A stretch of DNA of 64,000 nt, taken from the NCBI RefSeq assembly GCF_026163685.1, contig NZ_JAOXSR010000001.1:930001-994000 (forward strand). The letters run 5' to 3'. Both the position numbers and the translations under genes were made by a program. Positions 1 to 8,759 of this stretch are shown here, in pieces; within the stretch, counting starts at the first letter, position 1, and each line of letters opens with the position of its first letter. The stretch comes from Oerskovia flava (GTDB lineage: Bacteria; Actinomycetota; Actinomycetes; Actinomycetales; Cellulomonadaceae). Below the pieces are notes generated by a model. The model saw nothing but the letters and a program-made list of their open reading frames with translations. It did no database searches and had not been told where the DNA came from.

Positions 1-95
1 GGGCTGGACCTGCGCGCGAGCCAGCCTGCCCCCGCCCCGAGCACGAGGCCCAGGACGAGTCCGACGAGCAGCATCAACCATGACGAGGTGTCCAT
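1..95 (-). CDS. rmuC: DNA recombination protein RmuC, N-terminal fragment
   Basis: Reading the reverse strand from an ATG at 95 gives 31 codons beginning MDTSSWLMLLVGLVLG and continuing into a Gly/Ala-rich helix that ends in Arg-Arg at the window edge. This is a single N-terminal membrane anchor, as in the RmuC family, whose members carry a C-terminal nuclease-like domain and limit DNA inversions. A GGGAGG ribosome site lies just upstream of the ATG. The body of the gene is outside the window. RmuC is inferred from the anchor and from my recollection that rmuC lies near ychF in related actinobacteria. Any other short-anchored protein is possible. Confidence 0.5.
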   Translation of the reverse strand, partial: MDTSSWLMLLVGLVLGLVLGAGAGWLARRSS

Positions 96-219
96 ACCCG
101 GCACCCTCCCACCTCCCACCCACACACCTGTCCCCCCGTCCATCCGTGCGCCCGCCCCACGGCCCGGCTCGTGCCCCTGTCGCGAGCGTGCGGCGGAGAT
201 GTCCGGTTCGGTTGATTGT

Positions 220-225
220 TAGGTT
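220..225 (+). promoter_or_regulatory. -10 box TAGGTT, likely leaderless start
   Basis: TAGGTT is followed by six bases and then the ATG of the ABC ATPase at 232. No ribosome site precedes that ATG. This fits a leaderless transcript. No convincing -35 box is visible. Confidence 0.4.
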
Positions 226-231
226 GGTGCC

Positions 232-1122
232 ATGGTCGACGCTCCCGAACCTCCTGTCCCCGTGCCGGCTCCCGCCGGCACCGCCGGTACCAGTCCCGTC
301 ACCCCCGTCGCACCGGGGCCGGTCGACCCGGATCCCGCGGCCGCCGCCGCACCGGGCGCCGGGCAGACGCCGTCGGCGATCTCCGTGCGCGGCCTCTGGA
401 AGCGCTTCGGCGAGAAGATCGCGGTCGCGGGCATCGACCTGGACGTCCCCGCCGGCTCGTTCTACGGCATGGTGGGCCCCAACGGCGCGGGCAAGACGAC
501 GTCGCTGTCGATGGCGACGGGAATGCTGCGCCCCGACTACGGCTCGGTGCACGTGCACGGGGTCGACATCTGGGCGAACCCCGTCGAGGGCAAGCGGCTC
601 CTCGGCGTGCTGCCCGACGGCGTGCGGCTCTTCGACCGCCTCACGGGCGCCCAGCTCGTCACCTATGCGGGCCTGCTGCGCGGGATGGACCGGGACACGG
701 TCGCCGAGCGCACGCACGACCTCCTGGAGGCCCTCGACCTGGCGGCCGACGCCAACACCTTCGTCGTGGACTACTCCGCGGGCATGACCAAGAAGATCGC
801 CCTGGCGAGCGCGATCATCCATGCGCCGCGCGTCCTGGTGCTCGACGAGCCCTTCGAGGCGGTCGACCCGATCTCCGCCGCGAACATCCGCGACATCCTC
901 TCCGGGTACGTCGCGTCCGGCGGCACGGTCGTGGTCTCGTCGCACGTCATGGACCTGGTCCAGCGCATGTGCGACCACGTCGCGGTCGTCGCGGCCGGGC
1001 ACGTCCTGGCGGCCGGCACGGTCGACGAGGTGCGCGCGGGCCAGAGCCTCGAGGACCGGTTCGTCGAGCTCGTCGGCGGCCGTCAGAGCACGGAGGGCCT
1101 CGCGTGGTTGCGCAGTTCGTAA
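232..1122 (+). CDS. ABC transporter ATP-binding protein (ABC-2 type)
   Basis: 296-residue nucleotide-binding subunit. After a Pro/Ala-rich tail of about 48 residues comes the ATPase domain. Walker A GPNGAGKTT is at residues 82-90. The signature position reads YSAGM (181-185) instead of LSGGQ, a variant common in ABC-2/YxlF-like ATPases. Walker B with LVLDEP is near 202-207, followed by the switch histidine in VSSHVMD. The protein should energise the membrane protein encoded immediately downstream, whose GTG start lies inside the last 19 bases of this gene. The substrate cannot be told from sequence; multidrug, peptide or lipid export are all possible. Confidence 0.85.
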   Translation: MVDAPEPPVPVPAPAGTAGTSPVTPVAPGPVDPDPAAAAAPGAGQTPSAISVRGLWKRFGEKIAVAGIDLDVPAGSFYGMVGPNGAGKTTSLSMATGMLRPDYGSVHVHGVDIWANPVEGKRLLGVLPDGVRLFDRLTGAQLVTYAGLLRGMDRDTVAERTHDLLEALDLAADANTFVVDYSAGMTKKIALASAIIHAPRVLVLDEPFEAVDPISAANIRDILSGYVASGGTVVVSSHVMDLVQRMCDHVAVVAAGHVLAAGTVDEVRAGQSLEDRFVELVGGRQSTEGLAWLRSS

Positions 1123-2702
1123 GGCTCAAGCTGACGCTCATGGCGAACTCGTTCCGCCGGAGCACGTGGCAGACCATCGGGTTCGTCGCCGGCGCCCTCT
1201 ACGGACTGTTCGTCGTGGGCATGGTCGTCATCGGCCTGACCGTGCTCGGGTCGCAGGACCCGGTCCTGGCGGGCGGGATCATCACCCTCGGCGGTGCGCT
1301 GGTGGTGCTCGGCTGGTGGATCGTCCCGCTCTTCGCCTTCGGCGTCGACGCGACCCTCGACCCGCAGCGGTTCGTCACCTACGCGATGCCCCGCCGGACG
1401 CTCCTCGCGGGCCTCGCCACGGCGGGAGTCGTGAGCATCCCCGGCATCGTCACGCTGCTGGTGGCGCTCGGCACCTCGCTGGCGTGGTGGCGCTCGCCCC
1501 TCGCCCTGGTCGCCGCCGTGGTGGGCGGGCTCCTGGCGCTGGCGACGTGCGTCGTCGGGTCCCGCGCGACGACGACGGCGCTCGCCCCGCTGCTCGAGTC
1601 CCGGCGCTACCGCGAGGTCGTGACCATCGCGGCGTTCGTCCCGATCATGCTCATCGGCCCGGCCTTCGCCTGGGTGGGGGCCCGGCTGGGCTCGGACGAC
1701 GGCGTCACGGTAGGCCCAGGGGGCGGCGTCGGCAGCCTGGTCGCCGACCTCGCCGGCGTCGTCGCGTGGACGCCGTTCGGTGCGCCGTGGGCGTTGGCCG
1801 CCGGTGTGCACGACGGCGCGTGGGGCCTCGTCCTCGCCCGTCTCGTCGTGGCGCTCGTCACGCTGGGCGTCGTCTGGGTGGTCTGGGACCGGGCGCTCGG
1901 TCGAGCGCTGGTGAGCCCGCCGACGTCGGGCGCGGCCGCCCAGGCCAAGGGGCTCGGCTGGTTCGCGCGGTTCCCTGCCACGCCCACGGGCGCGGTGGCG
2001 GCGCGCTGCATGACGTACTGGCTGCGCGACCCGCGCTACTCCGGGTCCATCGCGGTCGTGCCGCTCATCCCGGTGGTGCTGCTCGTCCTCGGCGGCGGGG
2101 CCAGCTCGGTGGTCTTCCTCGCGCTCGCGCCCCTGACCGCGTGGATCCTCGGGTTCGCGCTGTCGGCCGACGTCGCGTACGACCACACGGCGTTCGCGCT
2201 CCACGTGTCGACCGGGGTGGACGGACGCGCGGACCGCTGGGGCCGCGTGCTGCCCGTGCTCGCGTTCGGCATCCCCGTCGTGCTGCTGTTCGCGGTGGTC
2301 TCGGTCGCGGTCGCCGACCGCTGGGACACCCTGCCCGCCGTCCTCGGGGTGTCGCTCGGGACGATCACGACCTCGCTCGCGGTGTCCTGCGTGTCGTCCG
2401 CGCGGCTGCTCTACCCGGTCCCCAAGCCCGGCGACAGCCCGTTCAAGCAGCCGCAGGGTGCCGCGATGGCGACCCTGGTCGCCCAGATGCTCGCGATGCT
2501 CATGATGTTCGTCCTCACCCTGCCGGTGCTCGTCCTCGGCGCGCTCGCGATCTTCTGGCCGCAGCCCGCGCTCGGGTGGGTCGCGCTGGTGGTGGGTATC
2601 GGCCTCGGCTCGGCGCTGCTCGTCGCGGGCGCCCGCTGGGGTGCACGCATCTACGACCGGCGCTCTCCCGAGCTGCTGCAGCAGGTCCTCACGTACGCGT
2701 GA
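1104..2702 (+). CDS. ABC transporter membrane subunit, ABC-2-like
   Basis: 532-residue integral membrane protein that is probably the permease partner of the upstream ATPase. The GTG at 1104 is chosen because GGAGG at 1092-1096 sits at ideal spacing and the gene overlaps the ATPase stop, which indicates translational coupling. About ten to twelve hydrophobic segments are spread through the sequence, beginning near residue 25 (GFVAGALYGLFVVG). There are no soluble domains or recognisable catalytic motifs. A strong hairpin follows the stop codon, so the two genes form a closed transcription unit. Substrate unknown. Confidence 0.75.
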   Translation: MVAQFVRLKLTLMANSFRRSTWQTIGFVAGALYGLFVVGMVVIGLTVLGSQDPVLAGGIITLGGALVVLGWWIVPLFAFGVDATLDPQRFVTYAMPRRTLLAGLATAGVVSIPGIVTLLVALGTSLAWWRSPLALVAAVVGGLLALATCVVGSRATTTALAPLLESRRYREVVTIAAFVPIMLIGPAFAWVGARLGSDDGVTVGPGGGVGSLVADLAGVVAWTPFGAPWALAAGVHDGAWGLVLARLVVALVTLGVVWVVWDRALGRALVSPPTSGAAAQAKGLGWFARFPATPTGAVAARCMTYWLRDPRYSGSIAVVPLIPVVLLVLGGGASSVVFLALAPLTAWILGFALSADVAYDHTAFALHVSTGVDGRADRWGRVLPVLAFGIPVVLLFAVVSVAVADRWDTLPAVLGVSLGTITTSLAVSCVSSARLLYPVPKPGDSPFKQPQGAAMATLVAQMLAMLMMFVLTLPVLVLGALAIFWPQPALGWVALVVGIGLGSALLVAGARWGARIYDRRSPELLQQVLTYA

Positions 2703-2709
2703 GCAGGCC

Positions 2710-2737
2710 CGCCGGCCCCGATCCTGCGGGGCCGGCG
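2710..2737 (+). terminator. Hairpin terminator after the ABC-2 pair
   Basis: A 10-bp GC-rich inverted repeat (cgccggcccc / ggggccggcg) with an 8-base loop begins eight bases after the permease stop. It has no T-run, as is usual in high-GC actinobacteria. Confidence 0.55.
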
Positions 2738-2748
2738 CGGCGAGCACG

Positions 2749-2754
2749 TAGACT
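2749..2754 (+). promoter_or_regulatory. -10 box TAGACT before ychF
   Basis: TAGACT lies eight bases before the GTG of ychF and no ribosome site is present, so the ychF mRNA is probably leaderless. The box lies just past the upstream terminator hairpin. Confidence 0.45.
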
Positions 2755-2762
2755 CGCTCGAC

Positions 2763-3848
2763 GTGGCACTCACTATCGGCATCGTCGGCCTGCCCAACGT
2801 CGGCAAGTCCACCCTCTTCAACGCCCTCACGCGCAACCAGGTCCTCGCCGCGAACTACCCGTTCGCGACGATCGACCCGAACGTCGGGGTGGTCTCCCTC
2901 CCTGACGAACGGCTGACGAAGCTCGCGGAGATCTTCTCCAGCCAGCGGATCCTGCCCGCGACCGTGTCCTTCGTGGACATCGCAGGCATCGTCAAGGGCG
3001 CGAGCGAGGGGGAGGGGCTCGGCAACAAGTTCCTCGCCAACATCCGCGAGGCGGACGCGATCTGCCAGGTGACCCGCGCCTTCGAGGACGGGGACGTCGT
3101 GCGCGTCGAGGGCTCGGTCGACTCCGCGGGCGACATCGAGACGATCAGCACCGAGCTCATCCTCGCCGACCTCCAGACGCTCGAGAAGACGCTGCCGCGC
3201 CTCGAGAAGGAGGTGCGCATCAAGAAGGGCGACGCCGCCCTCCTCGAGGCCGCGACGACGGCGCAGAAGGTGCTCGAGTCGGGCGCGACCCTGTTCCAGG
3301 GTGCCGCGGCGGCCGGTCTGGACCTCGCCGACGTCGCGAGCCTGCAGCTCCTGACGGCCAAGCCGTTCATCTACGTCTTCAACACCGACGACGCGGGCCT
3401 CGCCGACGACGCCATGCAGGCACGGCTGCGCGAGCTCGTCGCGCCGGCCCACGCGATCTTCCTCGACGCGAAGTTCGAGTCCGAGCTCGTCGAGCTCGAG
3501 CCGGACGAGGCCAAGGAGATGCTCTCCGAGTCCGGGCAGGACGAGGCCGGCCTCGACCAGCTCGCACGCGTCGGGTTCGAGACGCTCGGTCTCCAGACCT
3601 ACCTGACCGCCGGGCCCAAGGAGGCGCGTGCCTGGACCATCCGCAAGGGATGGACGGCGCCCCAGGCGGCCGGTGTGATCCACACGGACTTCGAGCGTGG
3701 CTTCATCAAGGCCGAGGTCGTCTCGTTCGACGACCTCGTCGCCGCCGGTTCCGTCGCCGCCGCGCGCGCCGCCGGCAAGGCGCGCATCGAGGGCAAGGAC
3801 TACGTCATGGTCGACGGCGACGTCGTGGAGTTCCGGTTCAACGTGTAG
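2763..3848 (+). CDS. ychF: Redox-regulated ATPase YchF (Obg-family)
   Basis: 361 residues, full family length. YchF is a cytosolic P-loop protein of the TRAFAC/Obg group that binds ATP and associates with ribosomes; it is linked to stress and translation control. The G1 loop GLPNVGKST is near residues 8-16, followed by the family sequence NYPFATIDPNVGVV and the G3 motif DIAGIVKGAS. The guanine-specificity NKxD motif is replaced by NTDD, in line with the relaxed specificity of YchF. A coiled-coil domain (about 130-200) and the C-terminal TGS-like domain ending EGKDYVMVDGDVVEFRFNV are present. The GTG start follows the -10 box without a ribosome site. Confidence 0.95.
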   Translation: MALTIGIVGLPNVGKSTLFNALTRNQVLAANYPFATIDPNVGVVSLPDERLTKLAEIFSSQRILPATVSFVDIAGIVKGASEGEGLGNKFLANIREADAICQVTRAFEDGDVVRVEGSVDSAGDIETISTELILADLQTLEKTLPRLEKEVRIKKGDAALLEAATTAQKVLESGATLFQGAAAAGLDLADVASLQLLTAKPFIYVFNTDDAGLADDAMQARLRELVAPAHAIFLDAKFESELVELEPDEAKEMLSESGQDEAGLDQLARVGFETLGLQTYLTAGPKEARAWTIRKGWTAPQAAGVIHTDFERGFIKAEVVSFDDLVAAGSVAAARAAGKARIEGKDYVMVDGDVVEFRFNV

Positions 3849-4076
3849 TCGCGCACGGGAACCGCTGTCGTTCCTGGACCCTCGTGTGCCATGTCCTGGC
3901 ACGTCAGAGCAGTGCGCGTCCGAGCGCCGTCGCGCTCGCGCGGCCTTCTGCGAGCAGTTCGGTGAGGCCCTCGACCGTCAGCGCACGATGCTGCTGAGCC
4001 GAGGGCCCGCCGAGACGCTCTGAAGAACGAGCTTCCACGAGCGCCATCAGCGAGGCGAGGAGCATGAAGGAGGGGA

Positions 4077-4316
4077 GTGACCGTGAAGCCTGCGCTGCGC
4101 GTGCTCGTCGGGTCGTTCGGCCTCTGCTGCCTGCTGGTCGTCTTCGTCCTGCCCGACGTGGGGAGCCGGCTCGACCGCTCCGTCGGGGCACAAGTGCTGA
4201 CCGCGGTCTTCGGCATCCTCATGATCGGAGCGAGTCTTCTGGGGGTCGCGCCCAAGGATCCAGGTGTTGCGGCGAAGCGCGACAGCACGAGGCGACACCG
4301 TGGGAGGCGTCCGTGA
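4077..4316 (+). CDS. Small membrane protein, unknown function
   Basis: 79 residues with two predicted membrane helices (about 7-25 and 38-58) and a basic C-terminal tail. AGGAGG at 4069-4074 supports the GTG at 4077, though the spacing is tight; a second in-frame GTG at 4083 is better spaced and may be the true start. The stop overlaps the GTG of the next gene in a GTGA junction, so the two are almost certainly co-translated. I recognise no family. The pairing suggests a small membrane partner of the downstream protein. Confidence 0.6.
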   Translation: MTVKPALRVLVGSFGLCCLLVVFVLPDVGSRLDRSVGAQVLTAVFGILMIGASLLGVAPKDPGVAAKRDSTRRHRGRRP

Positions 4317-5290
4317 TCGGCACCAGTGCTGCGACCCTCATCGCCGGTCTCGCGATCGCCGCTGCCGGCTGGCTCTTCTACCGCGGTACGTGGCGTAGCT
4401 ACACTCCCCAGCGCCCCTACATACCCCTGGCGCTACTCCCGATCGGACTGGGAGTCGCCGTGCTCAGCGGGTCCGGGCTGGTCACCGGGGTCGTCACCCG
4501 GGCAGCCGGGAGCGAGCCCGATGGGTCCGTGGCCCGAGCGGCAGCGATCGCCGTGGTGACGGTCGTCTGCGTGCTGCTGGCGGCAGCCTTCGTGGTCATC
4601 ATGCCGGGGCTTCTGCCCGAGTGGTTCCGTCCGCGGTGGGAGACCGATGCCCAGGGCGGTACGACCCCGCTCACCGCGGATGGTTCCTCTGCGGTTCTGC
4701 CTCCTTGGTCCTCGGCGCAGGCGCGCACCTCCCTAGCGACCAGCCGTGGCCCTGTGCTCTTGCCGTCCGCTGTCAGGTGGCTCGAGAGGAGCTGGTACGG
4801 GCACGGTTGGCGCAGGTTCTCCGCCTCGGTGGAGGCGCAGCCCTTGCACGAGCTGGGGATGGTCGACGGTGCTGGCCGGGCGGTGCCCGAGGTGCGTCTC
4901 GGTGCGCAGCCGCTGTGGCGGCGAGACGGCCGGATCAGCGTAGGGGGGCACGGCGAGAGTTCGGAGCTCCCCGAGCTGACGGCGAACATCGGCCGGCAGC
5001 ACGCCGTCGTGCTGTGGACGGATGGAGGAGCAGAGCGAGGGAAGCGGCTGGACTTCGTGGAACCCGCCGACGTCGGGAAGTGGATCCTCGACTTCCTCGA
5101 GCGCGCTCAGCGGCCCGGACGCTCTTGGTCAGTGAGGACGAGCCACTGGAGCTTGGAGCTCCAGGGCACGTGCGAACGTGGAGCGTACTGGTGCGTCGGG
5201 GGGACGTACCCGGGCAGCGGCGAGCTGGTCGCCGCCGGTGAGCTCAGGCTCCAGATCGAGAGGGAAGCCGCCCGGTTGAGGAGTTCCTGA
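4313..5290 (+). CDS. Membrane-anchored protein, unknown function
   Basis: 325 residues. The N-terminal part has three hydrophobic helices (about 5-22, 41-62 and 78-102). The remaining 220 residues form a soluble domain without a motif I recognise; it is Trp-rich and contains WSLELQGTCERGAYWCVGG near the C-terminus. The GTG start is supported by GGGAGG at 4302-4307 and by the GTGA overlap with the small membrane protein. Codon usage is slightly less GC-extreme than in flanking core genes, which could reflect accessory origin. No enzymatic role can be assigned. Confidence 0.65.
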   Translation: MIGTSAATLIAGLAIAAAGWLFYRGTWRSYTPQRPYIPLALLPIGLGVAVLSGSGLVTGVVTRAAGSEPDGSVARAAAIAVVTVVCVLLAAAFVVIMPGLLPEWFRPRWETDAQGGTTPLTADGSSAVLPPWSSAQARTSLATSRGPVLLPSAVRWLERSWYGHGWRRFSASVEAQPLHELGMVDGAGRAVPEVRLGAQPLWRRDGRISVGGHGESSELPELTANIGRQHAVVLWTDGGAERGKRLDFVEPADVGKWILDFLERAQRPGRSWSVRTSHWSLELQGTCERGAYWCVGGTYPGSGELVAAGELRLQIEREAARLRSS

Positions 5291-5551
5291 CCGTCGTGGG
5301 TCAGGGGGTTCGCTGCGCGCGTGTCGACGCACGCTGGCGCCTGAGCTGCCAGGTGGCGGTGCGGGCTGAACGCTTGCGAGCTCCTCGTTCGCTCGGTTCC
5401 GGCGCGCGTTTACCCAGGAGTGCGAGAGGACCAGTGTGCTTCGGGGCGCTCTCGGCGGGCGCGGACACGGACCGATCGGTCATCTGACGGAAGGCAACAA
5501 CGACGTGCACGATCAGCAAGCAGTCGTGGATCTCCGCTCGGCTTGCGCTCG

Positions 5552-6439
5552 TCAGGTGATCCGGCGCAGGTCGGCCACCGGTTCGTGCGCGGTGAACCCG
5601 GCCGCGACGTAGGTGGCGACGGCGCCCGCGTTGGAGCTCTCGGCGCACACGATCGCGCTGGACGCCCCCATGTCGCGCAGGGTCGCGGTCGCGGCCCGGG
5701 TGATCGCGGTACCGTGGCCGTGCCCCCGATGGTCCCGGTGCACCCCCATGGGCTCCACGAGTCCGGGTCGGCCTGGCCCGGCCGACCACACCGTGGCCAC
5801 GGCCACCGCGTTGTCGTCCGCGTCGAAGCCGGCCACGCTGCGGCCCAGCGCGGAGAACGGGCCGCTCGCCATGGTGCGCCAGCGGCCCACGAAACGGTGG
5901 CGGTCCTCCTCGGTGAACGGAGTGCCGCGGAACGCTGACCAGTGGACGGCCACCCAGACCTCGGCCCGGTCCGGGTCGATCGGCTCGACGCGGAGTCCGA
6001 CGTCGCCGACAGGGGCGGCAAGGTTCTTGTGGAGCGGGGTCCACGGCTCGTCCGGCTGCCATCCGTGCTGGGCGAGCACCTGCGCGACGCGCCGAGCGCC
6101 ACGTGCCTCGACAGCTGCGCTCCCCGCATCCAGCACCCCGCGCTCCGGGGTTCTGACGTCGGCGACGACCTGCTGGGCGAGCTCGTCGTCGTCGCGCAGG
6201 TCCGGATCGACAGCCATGCGCAGCAGCCCGGGTCCGTCCAGGAGCCCGAGCGCGCAGAGCTTGCCATCGCGCGACCACGTGCGGAGGGCCGCGGCTGTCG
6301 CCGCCGCACCCCTCATCGAGTACCAGCCCAGGTCACCAGGGTGCAGGTGGAGCGCGCCGTCGTCGACCTGCCACCCGCCGAGCGTGTCGGCCACGTGGCG
6401 CAGGTCCTCCACGCCGGGGATCTTCATCGCCACCCTCAT
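5552..6439 (-). CDS. GNAT-family N-acetyltransferase
   Basis: 295 residues with the acetyl-CoA-binding motif A of GNAT enzymes near residues 226-240 (MGVHRDHRGHGHGTAI) and the C-terminal part AIVCAESSNAGAVATYVAAGF, typical of the final strand-helix unit. The N-terminal half (about 1-130) resembles a degenerate second GNAT module, an arrangement seen in tandem-GNAT proteins. It would transfer an acetyl group to an amine; the acceptor is unknown. A second ATG five codons in (MKIPGVED) is an alternative start. It stands alone on the reverse strand, and a 261-bp stretch without a gene separates it from the preceding gene. Confidence 0.8.
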   Translation of the reverse strand: MRVAMKIPGVEDLRHVADTLGGWQVDDGALHLHPGDLGWYSMRGAAATAAALRTWSRDGKLCALGLLDGPGLLRMAVDPDLRDDDELAQQVVADVRTPERGVLDAGSAAVEARGARRVAQVLAQHGWQPDEPWTPLHKNLAAPVGDVGLRVEPIDPDRAEVWVAVHWSAFRGTPFTEEDRHRFVGRWRTMASGPFSALGRSVAGFDADDNAVAVATVWSAGPGRPGLVEPMGVHRDHRGHGHGTAITRAATATLRDMGASSAIVCAESSNAGAVATYVAAGFTAHEPVADLRRIT

Positions 6440-6845
6440 GGAGCGATCCCACCCGACTCCGACCGTCCGCGCAACGACATTCTGGGGGAGGGTTCGGGTT
6501 GACGGCGGTAGCGGGTGCCGGTCGGGTGCACGTCAGGAAGGTCCAGCCCGTCAGCATTCGCCTGGCGAGATGGACGTGCCGCATGGTGAGATCGCGCGGG
6601 GTCGCCGTCGTGTTGAAGGTCGGACGTAACGGGCACGTTTCCGCGGGATATCGGGCGTGGGGCGCTCGTGTACCGACCAGTATCAACTCGGTAACGATCA
6701 GCCTCTCGAACGGGGCAAGTGGAAGAACCCGCCCATCTGGGTAGGTACGGTGGCACCAAACCATGGTGGGTCCCCCCACGAACGGGTTGAGGCGCTCATG
6801 CGCCGGAGTGCCCGAGGGGGATCGCCATCCTTTTGAGGAGGAACA
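6440..6845 (+). promoter_or_regulatory. Intergenic regulatory region upstream of the peptide importer
   Basis: 406 bases without a gene between the divergent GNAT gene and the peptide-binding lipoprotein. TACGGT at 6746-6751 is a possible -10 box. A small hairpin (ggcgc-tcat-gcgcc) sits near 6791-6804, and a strong ribosome site GAGGAGG lies just before the TTG start at 6846. Nothing else is recognisable. Confidence 0.3.
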
Positions 6846-8651
6846 TTGAAGATCAGGCGCACGAGCGCTGCCATCGCGGTGGCCGCCACGGGTGCACTGC
6901 TGTTCACGGCGTGCACCAGCCCTGCTGGAACCGATGACCCGGAGCCGGGTGAGACCACCACGGCCGAGGGCGAGGACGAGATCACCGACCCGTGCAAGGT
7001 CGATTCCGGCATCACGGAGACCGCGGAGGGGAACATCTCCTACTCCGTCGGTGAGGACGAGTGGCTGGGGATCAACGGCGACACCCCGGAGACCTACTCG
7101 GTCTACAACAGCGTGGTCAACGGCCGCGTCGAGAGCGCGTTCGTCTACTTCGGCGTCGACGGCACCGTCTGCGAGAACACCGAGTTCGGCACGCTCGAGG
7201 TCCTGTCCGAGGACCCGCTGCAGGTCGAGTACACGGTCAACGACGACGCGGTGTGGTCTGACGGCGAGCCGGTCCAGTACGCGGACTACCTGCTGGCCTG
7301 GGCCACGCAGAAGTACACGGTCGACGGCGGCGAGGACGCGCTGTTCAACTACGTCGGCGGCCTCGAGCTGAGCGAGTTCGTGCCGGAGCCCCCCACGGGC
7401 GCCAACGGCGACAAGTCCTTCGTCTACGACTACGAGACGGTCAACGCGGACTGGAAGATCCAGGTCACCACCGCCAAGCCCGCGCACGTCGTCGCCGAGC
7501 AGATCGGCGTCACGCTCGACGAGCTCGTCGTCGCGCTGCAGGAGGGCGACTACGAGATCCTCGAGCCGGCCGCGGAGTTCTGGAACGAGGGCTGGCTCTC
7601 GCCCGTCCCCGGCGAGCTCCCCGACCCGTCGATCGCGGTCGTCAACGGCCCGTACACGTTCAAGGAGAACGGCTGGACGGCCGGTCAGTCCCTGACGCTC
7701 GAGGCCAACGAGGCCTACTGGGGCACGCCCCCCGGGACCGACGAGCTGACGTTCCGCTTCTCGGCTGCCGACACGCACGTCCAGGCCCTGCAGAACGGTG
7801 ACCTCGACGTCATCGAGCCGCAGGCCACGGTCGACACCCTCGGCCAGCTCGACGCCATCGGTGACACGGTGTCCGTCGCACTGGGCGACACGCTCACGTG
7901 GGAGCACCTCGACTTCAACTTCGCCGAGGGCAACGTCTTCGCCGACAACCTCGCGCTGCGCGAGGCCTTCGCCCTGTGCGTCCCGCGTCAGCAGATCGTC
8001 GACAACCTCATCGTCCCGGTCAACCCCGAGGCCGTGGTCATGAACGCCCGCGAGGTGTTCCCGTTCCAGGACACCTATGACGAGGTCGTCGAGGCGTCGT
8101 ACGACGGCCGCTACGACCAGGTCGACCTCGACGCCGCGATCGCGAAGTTCGAGGAGTCCGGCGCCGAGGAGGGCACGCAGGTCCGCATCGGCTACAGCGC
8201 CCCGAACCCGCGCCGTACCAACGAGGTCGAGTTCATCAAGTCCAGCTGCGACCAGGTCGGCTTCGAGATCGTCGACGTCGGTGACCCCGACTTCTTCAGC
8301 GTGACGCTGCCTGCCGGTGACTACGAGGTCGCGCTGTTCGCCTGGGCCGGCTCCGGCCAGATCGCCTCGGGCCGCAACATCTACTCGACGACCGGTGGCC
8401 AGAACTACGGCCAGTTCTCGAGCGACGCGGTCGACGAGGCATGGCAGGTTCTCGCCTCGACGGTGGACCCCAACATCCACCTCGAGCAGGTCAAGGTCAT
8501 CGAGAAGCTGCTCTGGGACGAGCTGTTCGGCATCCCGGTCTTCGCGCACCCCGGTGTCGCGGCGTACAGCTCCTCGCTGGAGGGCCTGCGCAAGACCGCT
8601 ACCCAGGACCAGATCGTCTGGAACGCGGAGCAGTGGGTCCGCGCTAGCTGA
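6846..8651 (+). CDS. Peptide ABC transporter substrate-binding lipoprotein (DppA/OppA family)
   Basis: 601 residues. A lipoprotein signal peptide ends at Cys23 (ALLFTAC), followed by an acidic Asp/Glu/Thr linker and a family 5 extracellular solute-binding domain. Recognisable blocks include WSDGEPVQYADYLLAW, GPYTFKENGWTAGQSLTLEANEAYWG cut into its usual halves, and a region resembling LREAFALCVPRQQIVDNL. It should capture oligopeptides outside the cell and hand them to the permeases encoded downstream. The TTG start is set by the GAGGAGG immediately before it. The protein is acidic. The gene is followed by two large hairpins before the first permease. Confidence 0.92.
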   Translation: MKIRRTSAAIAVAATGALLFTACTSPAGTDDPEPGETTTAEGEDEITDPCKVDSGITETAEGNISYSVGEDEWLGINGDTPETYSVYNSVVNGRVESAFVYFGVDGTVCENTEFGTLEVLSEDPLQVEYTVNDDAVWSDGEPVQYADYLLAWATQKYTVDGGEDALFNYVGGLELSEFVPEPPTGANGDKSFVYDYETVNADWKIQVTTAKPAHVVAEQIGVTLDELVVALQEGDYEILEPAAEFWNEGWLSPVPGELPDPSIAVVNGPYTFKENGWTAGQSLTLEANEAYWGTPPGTDELTFRFSAADTHVQALQNGDLDVIEPQATVDTLGQLDAIGDTVSVALGDTLTWEHLDFNFAEGNVFADNLALREAFALCVPRQQIVDNLIVPVNPEAVVMNAREVFPFQDTYDEVVEASYDGRYDQVDLDAAIAKFEESGAEEGTQVRIGYSAPNPRRTNEVEFIKSSCDQVGFEIVDVGDPDFFSVTLPAGDYEVALFAWAGSGQIASGRNIYSTTGGQNYGQFSSDAVDEAWQVLASTVDPNIHLEQVKVIEKLLWDELFGIPVFAHPGVAAYSSSLEGLRKTATQDQIVWNAEQWVRAS

Positions 8652-8656
8652 GCACT

Positions 8657-8692
8657 GTGAGCCCCCGGTCGCGTCCGCGACCGGGGGCTCAC
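8657..8692 (+). terminator. 16-bp stem hairpin after the peptide-binding gene
   Basis: A perfect 16-bp inverted repeat (gtgagcccccggtcgc and its complement) with the 4-base loop gtcc begins five bases after the lipoprotein stop. It probably acts as a partial terminator or a 3'-end stabiliser for the lipoprotein mRNA. Confidence 0.6.
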
Positions 8693-8759
8693 CCTGCCGA
8701 GACGACCCTGTGGGGCAGGAGGCCCGGGCCTCCTGCCCCACAGCGGCGCTCGGCAGGGT
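8691..8759 (+). repeat. Nested inverted repeat between lipoprotein and permease genes
   Basis: The core at 8708-8743 is a perfect 36-base palindrome (18-base arms centred on cccggg). It is enclosed by an outer 11-base inverted repeat, accctgccgag at 8691-8701 and its complement at 8749-8759. Folded RNA would give a long stem with one asymmetric internal loop. The outer arm overlaps the end of the preceding hairpin by two bases. Confidence 0.7.

Noticed and set aside
1083-3902. 939-codon open frame on the reverse strand
   Set aside because: It is antisense to ychF and the ABC permease, with the Arg/Gly/Glu-rich composition of a shadow frame in GC-rich DNA. Several similar long antisense frames (for example 16318-19389 and 8909-11161) were rejected for the same reason.
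3904-4065. Reverse-strand ORF of 53 codons between ychF and the small membrane gene
   Set aside because: It has a faint likeness to the start of MarR regulators but no ribosome site, no helix-turn-helix and an abrupt stop. It could be a decayed fragment; the evidence is too thin to call.
5291-5551. Gene-free stretch between the membrane unit and the GNAT gene
   Set aside because: I saw no ORF with coding character, no strong hairpin and no recognisable promoter in it.
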